From assembly GCA_945889495.1 (NCBI GenBank), contig CAMDBU010000040.1:1-39711 (forward strand): DNA of 39,711 nt, in the 5' to 3' direction. The stretch is from Syntrophobacter sp. SbD2 (lineage in GTDB: Bacteria > Desulfobacterota > Binatia > UBA9968). The notes beneath the pieces were generated by a model, which ran no database searches, had not been told where the DNA came from, and saw only the letters and a program-made list of their open reading frames with translations. Numbering within the stretch: the first letter of the stretch is position 1; each line of letters starts with the position of its first letter. Positions 33,148-39,711 of the stretch are shown piece after piece. The position numbers were made by a program, and so were the translations under genes.

Positions 33148-34269
33148 TTATGCCCTCGGATACAACGCATCGACCATCAAGCGCTTATGATGGCCCGGCG
33201 TGCCGAGGTATTGATAGAGCGAATGGGCGAGCACGCTGTGAGCCATCATCGGATGGCTGTAGTCGGTGCCCGGCCCGGCCCAGACCATGTGCGCGTAGTT
33301 GGTGCCGTGGTAGTAGCCGTCGCTGGCGGTGGCTTTGGCTTCGTGAACGCCGGCCCGGCACTCCAGGCCGGCTTCGATGCGCCAGATCGCTTCGTAGGTC
33401 GCCCAGCGCGCGGTGTCGAGGCAGATCGAAATATCGACGCAGTGATCTTGCACGCGTTGAAATCTGCCGATGAGCTGGCCGAAGACCACCCGCGAGTTGG
33501 TGTATTCGCAGGTGATGTCGAAGACTTCTTGAGTGGCGCCAACTTGGTAAGCGGATAGGATCGGCAGCGCCTTGTCCAAGGCGTTTTCCAAGGTCGCCCA
33601 GTTGGCGCCGCTGGAGCCCAGCAGATTATCGGTGCTCACCGCGACGTTGTTGAAGCGCACTTCGAACATCGAGATCATGAAACCGATATGCTGGGTGATG
33701 GTGACGCCGGGGGCTTTGGCGTCGACCAGCAGGAAAACCACTTTGCCTTCCTCGGTGCGGGCGGCGCAGAGAAAACTGGTGGCGGCGTCGGCGTCGAAGA
33801 CAAAACGCTTGGTGCCGTTTACCATATAGCCGCGCGGGGTTTTGCTCAGCCGGGTCTCCACCGCTTCCGCGCCCCAGTAGGCGGACTTGTCGGCGATGGC
33901 CGGAATAACAATCGACTTGCCGCTGCACAGCGCCGGCAGCAGCTCTTTTCTTTGCGCGTCGGTGCAGGCTTCGAAAATCATCTGCGCGCTCAAGATTCCC
34001 GACGTAAACAGCGGTCCGGGCACCGGGCCATGGCCCAACTGCTCGAACACCACGGCGCAGTCCATGGGCGCCAGGCCGGCGCCGCCGCATTCCTCCGGCA
34101 GCATCATACCGAGCCATCCCAGGTCGGCGGCTTTCTTTATGATCTCAGGGCGGAATACTTGTTTGTTTTTATACCACTGGGTCATCTGGTGCGCCGGCAC
34201 TTCAGCCTTGACGAAATCGGCGGCGACCTTTTTCAACATCTCTTGGTCTTCGGTTAGTCCTAGGTCCAT
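33148..34269 (-). CDS. Acyl-CoA dehydrogenase family protein, likely partner subunit
   Basis: A 373-residue flavoprotein of the acyl-CoA dehydrogenase family: DLGLTEDQEMLKKVAADFV at the start, LGWLGMMLPEECGGAGLAPMD, and FGQLIGRFQRVQDHCVDIS in the C-terminal helical domain. Near the C-terminus, where many relatives have GGIGFTWEHD with the catalytic Glu, this protein reads AGPGTDYSHPM, so the base seems to be missing. With the second dehydrogenase gene directly upstream it may form a heteromeric enzyme, as known for paired FadE proteins of steroid degradation. This alignment was made by eye. A dehydrogenation step on a CoA-activated acid is the probable role. Confidence 0.85.
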   Translation of the reverse strand: MDLGLTEDQEMLKKVAADFVKAEVPAHQMTQWYKNKQVFRPEIIKKAADLGWLGMMLPEECGGAGLAPMDCAVVFEQLGHGPVPGPLFTSGILSAQMIFEACTDAQRKELLPALCSGKSIVIPAIADKSAYWGAEAVETRLSKTPRGYMVNGTKRFVFDADAATSFLCAARTEEGKVVFLLVDAKAPGVTITQHIGFMISMFEVRFNNVAVSTDNLLGSSGANWATLENALDKALPILSAYQVGATQEVFDITCEYTNSRVVFGQLIGRFQRVQDHCVDISICLDTARWATYEAIWRIEAGLECRAGVHEAKATASDGYYHGTNYAHMVWAGPGTDYSHPMMAHSVLAHSLYQYLGTPGHHKRLMVDALYPRA

Positions 34270-34328
34270 CTCAATTCTCCTTGGCTACTTACGCCGGGTT
34301 AAACAAACGATTATCTCCTCGCGACCGG

Positions 34329-34397
34329 GGCGTGAGGCATGAGGCTTGAGGCGCGAGTCAGAATCCGACTCATGCCTCATGCCTCGTGCCTCATGCC
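34329..34397. repeat. Long iterated-word hairpin between dehydrogenase genes
   Basis: 31-bp arms at 34329-34359 and 34367-34397 with a 7-nt loop; most positions pair. Each arm is made of GAGGCATGAGGC-like words repeated. The right arm ends 2 nt from the stop codon of the upstream minus-strand dehydrogenase (34400). It would form a strong RNA stem in the intercistronic region. Confidence 0.75.
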
Positions 34398-34399
34398 TA

Positions 34400-35614
34400 T
34401 TAATGTGTTTCCGGCGCGGTTTCCTTGGTCGGACGGCCGAGGCCGAGGCGACGGGCGAAGATCAACCGGTCGGTGTCTAAGGTGCCGCCGCCATGGAGCT
34501 GGCCGGGGCCGGTGCGCACGGCGTACTCGAAGTCGATGACTTCATGGACCGAGAGATTTTGCACCAGGGCGTCGGCGCCCATGATCCCCTGCAAGCGCTC
34601 GCCGTTGCGCAGGCGCAACATTCTCTGGAAATACCGTTGCTGCGGGCCGCCGTAGGGATGGGGTTTCTTGGCGAAGCGGCACCAGTAAATCAATTGATTG
34701 AAACGGCGCAGGGTATTCAACTCAATGGTCATCTCGGCGACCAGGTCGCGCACCCGCGGATCTTCGATGATCGGCTTGCCGTCGATGTGGGTGTTGCGGC
34801 AGTACTCGACGACGCGTTCGATCAACGGATCGACGGCGATGCGGCCGTCGCCGCCATGCTCCAACTCCATGTGAGTGCTGGCGACTTTCCAGCCGTTGTT
34901 CTCGCCGCCGATTAGATATTTTTTCGGCACCCGGACGTTGTCGAAGAAGACGGCGTTCTTGATGCCCATCATCAGATTCATATGCTGAATCGTGATGCCG
35001 GGCAGATTGGCCGGGATATGCAGCCAGGCGAGATTTTCATGGCGCTTGCCCTGCGGGTTGGTGCAAACCAACGTCCAGAGATAATCCGGCGGCAGATGAT
35101 GGCCGACCATGACTTTCTGGCCGTTAACGATGTAGTCGTCGCCGTCGCGGATCGCTTTGGTCTGGCAGTTGGCGATGTCGCTGCCGCCGTGCGGTTCGGT
35201 GAGCACCTGCCAGACGCAGATTTGCGCCTTGGTGATGGCCGGCAAAAATTCCGCCTTCTGTTCCTCGGTGCCCCAGCGCACCAACACCGGTGCAACGATG
35301 CGCGCCAGGGTGTAAAAGGTGTGGGACAGGTTGAGACCGTATTTGAATAGTTCGGTTTCGAGCACCATCTGATGATCGATGGTGAGCTCGGCGCCGCCGT
35401 ACTTTTTTTCCATCAGCGGGAACAGCCAGCCCTTGGCGCCCAATTTTTCGGCCAGGCCGCGGCGGAATTTATACTCGTCGTCGTCTTCGCGGGTCGACCA
35501 GGAAGCCGACCAGCGCAGGTGCTCGTGGCCTTTGAACTGCTCGGCGATCCAAGCCGCCGCCTCTTTGCGGAACTCCACGACCTGGGGTGGATCTGCACTT
35601 ATGTTAAAATCCAT
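34400..35614 (-). CDS. Acyl-CoA dehydrogenase family protein
   Basis: A 404-residue flavoprotein of the acyl-CoA dehydrogenase family, normal length. FAD and substrate motifs include VLTEPHGGSDIANCQTKAIR (family form TEP/GSD), NGQKVMVGHH and, at the C-terminus, LHGGGTLDTDRLIFARRLGL, the usual GGT..IxR segment. The Glu found at this segment in medium-chain enzymes is Gly here, so the base must come from elsewhere, possibly E in the HMELEHGG helix, as isovaleryl-type enzymes use another position. It sits between the CoA transferase and the second dehydrogenase on one transcript. It should oxidise an acyl-CoA made by the CaiB-type enzyme. Confidence 0.9.
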   Translation of the reverse strand: MDFNISADPPQVVEFRKEAAAWIAEQFKGHEHLRWSASWSTREDDDEYKFRRGLAEKLGAKGWLFPLMEKKYGGAELTIDHQMVLETELFKYGLNLSHTFYTLARIVAPVLVRWGTEEQKAEFLPAITKAQICVWQVLTEPHGGSDIANCQTKAIRDGDDYIVNGQKVMVGHHLPPDYLWTLVCTNPQGKRHENLAWLHIPANLPGITIQHMNLMMGIKNAVFFDNVRVPKKYLIGGENNGWKVASTHMELEHGGDGRIAVDPLIERVVEYCRNTHIDGKPIIEDPRVRDLVAEMTIELNTLRRFNQLIYWCRFAKKPHPYGGPQQRYFQRMLRLRNGERLQGIMGADALVQNLSVHEVIDFEYAVRTGPGQLHGGGTLDTDRLIFARRLGLGRPTKETAPETH

Positions 35615-35636
35615 GGTTCACTCCTTTGTGTGTTCA

Positions 35637-35709
35637 GGTTTCGGGTTACGAGTTACGGGTTTCGAGTTGGGGAGGGGAACCCGAAACTCGTAACTCTAAA
35701 CTCGTAACC
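35637..35709. repeat. Iterated-word hairpin between CoA transferase and dehydrogenase
   Basis: 32-bp imperfect arms at 35637-35668 and 35678-35709 with a 9-nt loop, made of GGGTTACGAGTTACGGG-like words. The right arm ends 3 nt from the stop of the CoA transferase gene (minus strand, 35713). Same placement as 34329-34397 but a different word. Confidence 0.72.
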
Positions 35710-35712
35710 AAT

Positions 35713-36894
35713 TCATATCACTTTGTTAGCCCGTAATTCCACGATGGCCGCTTGGTCATAACCCAACTGCGCCAATACTTCTTCGGTATTCTCGCCCAAC
35801 AGCGGCGCCGGGCGGAAAAATTTTGGCGGCGTGCCCGACATGTTGATCGGGCTGCCGACTAGATTACTGACGCCCATCTTGGGATGGCTGATTTGCTTCG
35901 GGATGCCCAGATGTTTGATCTGCGGGTTGTCGAACACTTCGTGGATCGTGTTGATCGGCGCGTTGGGGATGCTGTTGGCGTCCAGGCGCGGCAGCCAGTA
36001 GTCGCGCCGCTTCTTGGCAAACGCTTCACGCAGCATTTGGACGATCTCGTCATGGCGGTCGCTGCGCTGCTTGCGGCTCTCGAAGCGCGGGTCGCCAACC
36101 CGCTCGTCCAACTCGCCGGCTTTGAGCAGGCCGTACCAAGCTTCGTTGTGGCCGGACAGATGGACCATGAAAGGTTTCTTATCGCAGTCGAGCAGGCTGT
36201 AGATCCGCCCCTTGGGAAAGTTCTCTCGCGACACCGCTTCGCCGCCGTTCAGATAATCCGAGACGTGGGACTCGATAAAGGCGATGGCGACCTGCAAGAG
36301 CGACACATCGATGAATTGGCCGAGACCGGTTTTGCCGCGCGCCAACAGCGCCGCCATGATGCCATGGGCGGCGAAGATGCCGGCGGTATGATCGACGAAT
36401 GAAACGCCGGCGACCTTGGGATCGTCGAGGTCGGTGACCAAACTCATCATGCCGCTCAGCGCCTGGCCGATGGTGTCAAAACCCGGCTTGTCGCGGTAAG
36501 GCCCGCTCTGGCCATAGCCGGAGATCGAGCAGTGGATCAGTTTGGGATTCAACTTCGCCAGCTCGTCGTAGTCGAGGCCCAGCTGCTGGCGCGTCGGCGG
36601 CCGGAAGTTTTCCAGGAATATGTCGGCGCTGGACAATAGCTTGAGCAATATCTCGCGGGCTTTTTTGTCGCGCAGGTTAAGCGTGACGCTTTTTTTATTG
36701 CGATTGAGCGCCCGGAAGCTCGGGCCGTAGCCTTCGTATTTGGGATTTCTACCGCGATGGGTGTCGCCGCCGTTGGGCAGCTCGATTTTAATCACATCGC
36801 AGCCCAGGTCGCCGAGCAAGCTGCCGGCGTAGGGGCCGGCGACATGGCCGCTGACATCGATACAAGTATAACCTTCTAATGCGCCGGAGATCAT
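35713..36894 (-). CDS. CaiB/BaiF-type (family III) CoA transferase
   Basis: A 393-residue family III CoA transferase, normal length. Typical blocks are CIDVSGHVAGPYAGSLLGDLG near 11-31, VIKIELPNGGD, LNRNKKSVTLNLRDKKAREI, FLENFRPPTRQQLGLDY and GYGQSGPYRDKPGFD. The catalytic aspartate is D168 in FVDHTAGIFAAHG. It moves CoA between carboxylic acids, activating a substrate such as an aromatic, terpenoid or short-chain acid for the dehydrogenases downstream. First gene of the run that continues through two acyl-CoA dehydrogenases to a solute-binding protein. Start ATG 36894; acid identity unknown. Confidence 0.92.
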   Translation of the reverse strand: MISGALEGYTCIDVSGHVAGPYAGSLLGDLGCDVIKIELPNGGDTHRGRNPKYEGYGPSFRALNRNKKSVTLNLRDKKAREILLKLLSSADIFLENFRPPTRQQLGLDYDELAKLNPKLIHCSISGYGQSGPYRDKPGFDTIGQALSGMMSLVTDLDDPKVAGVSFVDHTAGIFAAHGIMAALLARGKTGLGQFIDVSLLQVAIAFIESHVSDYLNGGEAVSRENFPKGRIYSLLDCDKKPFMVHLSGHNEAWYGLLKAGELDERVGDPRFESRKQRSDRHDEIVQMLREAFAKKRRDYWLPRLDANSIPNAPINTIHEVFDNPQIKHLGIPKQISHPKMGVSNLVGSPINMSGTPPKFFRPAPLLGENTEEVLAQLGYDQAAIVELRANKVI

Positions 36895-37019
36895 CGTCGT
36901 TTCACAACCTCAGCCCTTTCACTTATCGCAATCAAAAATGGTTTTCCACCTCGGGGATCGGGGGGAGGTTCCAATCGTTCAAGCCGTTCCATATACTTCC
37001 AATGCTTTCGGATCGGTCC

Positions 37020-37083
37020 AAGGGAGCGCGGGATTTCCAGCCCGTGTTAGGAAAGACGCGGACAAGAATGTCCGCGCTCCCTT
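37020..37083. repeat. Nested palindrome between divergent genes
   Basis: Outer 12-bp arms AAGGGAGCGCGG (37020-37031) and complement (37072-37083), with an inner perfect hairpin GCGGACA-AGAA-TGTCCGC at 37058-37075. It lies in the 277-nt gap 36895-37171 between the divergent CoA transferase and PPOX-type genes. No open frame of note there. Confidence 0.7.
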
Positions 37084-37171
37084 AGGAATTTCACCTTTGG
37101 GATTTCGGCTTGACGGATCGCGGTGGGCGGCGGTATAGCTGCAACACTTCAAGTTTCGGAGGAACCGCAAG

Positions 37172-37579
37172 ATGGAATGGAAAGATGCATTACCGCTGTT
37201 GCGCGATCATCATACCGGAGTGGCGAGCACGATCACGCCGAAGGGGCGCGTGCAGTCGACCATCGTGTCGACGGCGGTGCTCGACGGCAAGGTCGGCGTG
37301 GCGACGCGGCCGGGCACGGTCAAGGAGAAAAACATCAAGCGCACGGGTCGGGCGACGATCACGGTATTTCGGCTCGACAACCGGCGCTATGTCACCGTCG
37401 AAGGGTCGGCGGCCATCGAGCCTTGGCAAGATACGCCGGCGCATATCAAGCGGTTGAAGGATTTTTACGACTCCATGGGCCGGGCCACCGGCACCGACGA
37501 GGCGTTTACCAAGCAGATGCGCGATGAACGGCGTAGCTTGGTTCTGGTGACGCCTGAGCAGCTTTATGGCAGCATGTGA
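37172..37579 (+). CDS. PPOX-class split-barrel flavin/F420-dependent protein
   Basis: A 135-residue protein of the pyridoxamine-5-phosphate oxidase-like split-barrel family, the PPOX class often annotated as F420-dependent. Visible elements are HHTGVASTITPKGRVQSTIV near 12-31, VGVATRPGTVKEKNIKRTGR near 41-60 (phosphate-binding residues) and YVTVEGSAAIE. It likely binds FMN or F420 and reduces a small organic substrate. GGAGG lies 8 nt before the ATG. Followed after 39 nt by the GST gene on the same strand. Cofactor choice cannot be told from the sequence. Confidence 0.82.
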   Translation: MEWKDALPLLRDHHTGVASTITPKGRVQSTIVSTAVLDGKVGVATRPGTVKEKNIKRTGRATITVFRLDNRRYVTVEGSAAIEPWQDTPAHIKRLKDFYDSMGRATGTDEAFTKQMRDERRSLVLVTPEQLYGSM

Positions 37580-37618
37580 GCGATTTATTTAACGGCTCGA
37601 CAAACCGGAGGTAATCTC

Positions 37619-38245
37619 ATGATGACGTTATTTTTCAGCCCGGGCGCTTGCTCCTTGGCTTCCCATATCGGTCTCGAAGAAACCGGCGCGCCCTACGAGC
37701 TCGCGCCGGTCTTGCTGGCCAAGAAGCAGCAACGCACCGAAAGCTATTTGAAGATCAATCCGCGCGGCAAAGTGCCGGCGCTCAGCGTCGACGGCAAAGT
37801 GCTGGTCGAGAACACGGCGATCCTGACCTACCTGTCGCGGCGCTTTCCGGAAAAGAAGCTACTGCCGGCCGACCCGGCCGAGGAATCGCGCTGCATCGCC
37901 ACCATGTGCTGGTTCTCCGGCGTCGTCCATCCTTCCTACCAGCGCTCGCTGCACCCCGAACGCTTCACCGAAGATGAAGCGGCGCAAGCTGGGATCAAAG
38001 AAAACGGCCAAAAACAATTCTGGGCCAATCTCCAAGAGATCGACGGGATGATCCAAGCCAACGGCTGGGTCATGGGAAAAGAGTTCACCGTGGTCGACGG
38101 CTACGCCCTGGTTTTCTACGGCTGGGCCGCGCGCAGCGGCATGCCGGTGACCGAGCTCAAAGCCTACACGGCTTGGCGCGAGCGCATGCTGCAACGCCCG
38201 ACGGTGAAGAAAAGTGTCGACAGCGAAGCGAGCGTGGCGGTGTGA
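37619..38245 (+). CDS. Beta-class glutathione S-transferase
   Basis: A 208-residue glutathione S-transferase. The N-terminal LFFSPGACSLASHIGLEE is the bacterial beta-class signature, with Cys11 (Cys10 if translation begins at the second ATG, 37622) as the glutathione-linked residue. NPRGKVPALSVDGKVLVENT carries the cis-Pro and the Glu/Asn-Thr glutathione contacts. The C-terminal helical domain is complete. GGAGG is about 7 nt before the ATG. It probably detoxifies electrophiles or removes groups from aromatic catabolites, in line with the surrounding catabolic genes. The pair with the PPOX-type gene looks like an operon. Confidence 0.9.
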   Translation: MMTLFFSPGACSLASHIGLEETGAPYELAPVLLAKKQQRTESYLKINPRGKVPALSVDGKVLVENTAILTYLSRRFPEKKLLPADPAEESRCIATMCWFSGVVHPSYQRSLHPERFTEDEAAQAGIKENGQKQFWANLQEIDGMIQANGWVMGKEFTVVDGYALVFYGWAARSGMPVTELKAYTAWRERMLQRPTVKKSVDSEASVAV

Positions 38246-38374
38246 GCGTTGGCGCGGCTAGGCGTGCGCCGCTGACGGCAGTGGCAAATAGCCAGAGCAA
38301 GTTAGCGCTGGAGAATTGCGAGAGCTAAAGGTGCGGCGCCGACTTCACGTTGGTAGTGTCGGGAGCGGATCGCT

Positions 38375-39445
38375 ATGAGGTTCAGGGTTTTTGCTTGCGC
38401 GCTTTTCCTCTGTGCGCTGGTTTATCCGGCCAGTGATTTTTTTTGCGCCTGGCTAATCGGCATGGCGGACGCCGGCGCGCAGACGGCGCCGTTTTATGCC
38501 GGCAAGACGGTGCGCATCGTCACCTTCGATCCGGTGGGCGGTTATAATTTCTTGGGCCGGCTACTGACCCGCCATCTGCCAAAGTATATTCCCGGCCATC
38601 CCAATTTCATCCTCCAGGTCATGCCCGGCGCCGGGTCGGTGATCGCCACCAACTATCTGGCTCAAGTGGCGAAGCCCGACGGGCTGACCTTGGGCATGCC
38701 CAATCAGCGTGTTTATATGGCGCAACTGCTGGGCAATAAGGAAGTCAAATTTGACCTGCGCAAATTCAATTGGCTGGGTTCGCCCGACCGCAATCCCTCG
38801 GTGCTCTACATGCGCGCCGATTCCGCCTACAAATCCATCGAAGACATTGTCAAAGCTAAAGTGCCGCCCAAGTGCGGCAGCGCCGGCTTGGAAGGGGCGA
38901 GTTTCGTGCTCGCCCTGGAAGAAATTCTCGGCGCCAAGCTTGACGTGGTGAGCGGCTATGCCGAGGCTAGACAAGTCGATCTAGCGGTGGAGCGCGGCGA
39001 GGTGGTGTGCCGCTTTATCGGTATCGCGGCGCACTCCAACCGGGAGCCGTTCCTCGATTGGCACGCCAAGGGCTTCGACCGCCATATTCTCCAAACCGGC
39101 CGGAAGCGTGACCGCAGTGCTGCCGACACGCCGACGATCTTCGAGCTCATGGAGCGTTACGGCACGAGCGACGTCAATCGCCGACTAGTGCAGGTGCTCA
39201 CCGCCGCCGAGGAGTTCGGTCATCCGTTGGTGGCACCGCCGTCGACACCGCCGGATCGGGTGAAGCTGTTACGCCAGGCCTATGCGAAAGCTTTGAGGGA
39301 CCCGGAGCTGTTGGCCGAAGCGCAAAAGGCGCAATGGGACCTCGATCCCGTCGCCGGCGAAGATCTCCAGGAGCTGGCGCGCCGGGTGGTCGAGCAGCCG
39401 CCGGCGGTCATCGAGCAGATTAAGAAAATTTTGCGCGCCAACTAA
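38375..39445 (+). CDS. Bug/TctC-family receptor
   Basis: A 356-residue periplasmic receptor of the Bug family. The signal region is long, about 1-36 (ADAGAQTA), followed by APFYAGKTVRIVTFDPVGGYN. Typical blocks are YIPGHPNFILQVMPGAGSVIA, VAKPDGLTLGMPNQ and PPSTPPDRVKLLRQAYAKAL. Related to the receptors at 13159 and 30765 but clearly diverged from both. It should bind a carboxylate. The 129-nt gap before it (38246-38374) holds nothing recognisable. A short frame cut by the IS630-family element follows. Confidence 0.88.
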   Translation: MRFRVFACALFLCALVYPASDFFCAWLIGMADAGAQTAPFYAGKTVRIVTFDPVGGYNFLGRLLTRHLPKYIPGHPNFILQVMPGAGSVIATNYLAQVAKPDGLTLGMPNQRVYMAQLLGNKEVKFDLRKFNWLGSPDRNPSVLYMRADSAYKSIEDIVKAKVPPKCGSAGLEGASFVLALEEILGAKLDVVSGYAEARQVDLAVERGEVVCRFIGIAAHSNREPFLDWHAKGFDRHILQTGRKRDRSAADTPTIFELMERYGTSDVNRRLVQVLTAAEEFGHPLVAPPSTPPDRVKLLRQAYAKALRDPELLAEAQKAQWDLDPVAGEDLQELARRVVEQPPAVIEQIKKILRAN

Positions 39446-39501
39446 AAACGCCACTGGCGTTGACCGCGGCGTTGGCGCGCAGTGTAATTGAAAGCGAGGC
39501 A

Positions 39502-39585
39502 ATGATGGATCGAATAAAAATTGGTTTTCTCGGCTCGTCGCCGACCTCGAGCCCGCATCTCGCTAGTGTAGTGTTACACACTTGA
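39502..39585 (+). pseudogene. Gene start apparently cut by the insertion element
   Basis: ATG 39502 opens a frame reading MMDRIKIGFLGSSPTSSPHL, a plausible N-terminus of a binding or Rossmann-type protein, which meets a stop at 39583-39585. The last codons fall in the presumed left end of the IS630-family element, so the gene was probably disrupted by insertion. The rest of the gene would lie beyond the window if still present. Too short to assign a family. Confidence 0.4.
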
Positions 39586-39711
39586 GGGAACTTAGTTTGA
39601 TTCACAGACTCCAATGCTATAACAACGAAGCTGCGTGGAGGATGGGAATGAGAGTTGCCCCAGAGATTGTGTTGACCGATGAGGAACGAGCCGAGTTGAC
39701 GAAGCAGAGTC
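39566..39711 (+). mobile_element. Left end of an IS630-family insertion element (partial)
   Basis: The transposase start at 39648 marks an IS630-family element entering from here to beyond the window edge. The left end is probably near 39566-39571, following TA at 39564-39565 or 39569-39570, since this family targets TA. The region GTGTTACACACTTGAGGG is the likely terminal repeat but its partner is outside the window, so the exact border is uncertain. Confidence 0.6.
39648..39711 (+). CDS. IS630-family transposase, N-terminus only
   Basis: The 21 visible codons begin MRVAPEIVLTDEERAELTKQ, the usual N-terminus of IS630-family transposases, ahead of the helix-turn-helix region. The ATG at 39648 follows GGAGG at 39637-39641 with 6 nt spacing; an in-frame ATG at 39642 overlaps that site and is less likely. 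The catalytic DDE region lies beyond the window, so activity cannot be judged. Confidence 0.8.
   Translation, partial: MRVAPEIVLTDEERAELTKQS

Noticed and set aside
1-39711. tRNA, rRNA or riboswitch genes
   Set aside because: I looked in all intergenic gaps and found only repeats and hairpins. No cloverleaf or known aptamer core was recognised by eye, so a covariance-model search would be needed to exclude them.

Overview
The window reads as chromosomal DNA of an uncultured, GC-rich environmental bacterium. The mix of very many Bug/TctC, TAXI, NitT-type and Fe3+-type solute-binding proteins with CaiB, acyl-CoA dehydrogenase and molybdenum hydroxylase genes, plus dense intergenic repeats, resembles soil and sediment lineages once binned as 'Deltaproteobacteria' (Binatota, Tectomicrobia, Rokubacteria and relatives). 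That placement is inference; no rRNA, tRNA or marker gene is present.

Layout. 1-2229: a large alpha/beta hydrolase. 2316-5034: an AT-richer island with an FRG-domain protein, a coupled unknown protein, and a convergent PD-(D/E)XK-like nuclease. 5217-5366: a 134-bp MITE-like element with perfect 8-bp target duplications. 5463-10976: an orphan antitoxin-like gene, a class II aldolase, a two-subunit molybdenum hydroxylase, a lipoprotein and a secreted cyclase. 11020-17832: an amber-interrupted solute-binding protein (SBP), Bug and TAXI receptors, and two alpha/beta hydrolases whose nucleophile position is Ala; a Phd/VapC module lies between the second hydrolase and a 3' fragment of a third. 17989-33066: an almost unbroken run of SBPs, mostly on the minus strand, with one NHL-repeat pseudogene. 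33148-36894: two acyl-CoA dehydrogenases and a CaiB-type CoA transferase. 37172-39445: a PPOX-fold protein, a beta-class GST and another Bug receptor. 39502-39711: a short reading frame cut by the left end of an IS630-family element that runs off the window.

How it may work together. Sixteen SBP genes (one interrupted) occur here, yet no permease or transport ATPase. The enzymes are of the kind used to oxidise and CoA-activate organic acids or aromatics. A reasonable reading is scavenging: many periplasmic receptors deliver diverse organic acids to transporters encoded elsewhere, and local enzymes process them. The substrates cannot be read from sequence.

The most notable signals are the receptor expansion without translocators; the Ser-to-Ala hydrolase pair; the FRG/unknown/nuclease island; the MITE with intact target duplication; a palindrome read in frame inside a gene; hairpins built of iterated short words placed a few bases after stop codons; and two otherwise intact secreted-protein genes each broken by one TAG codon.
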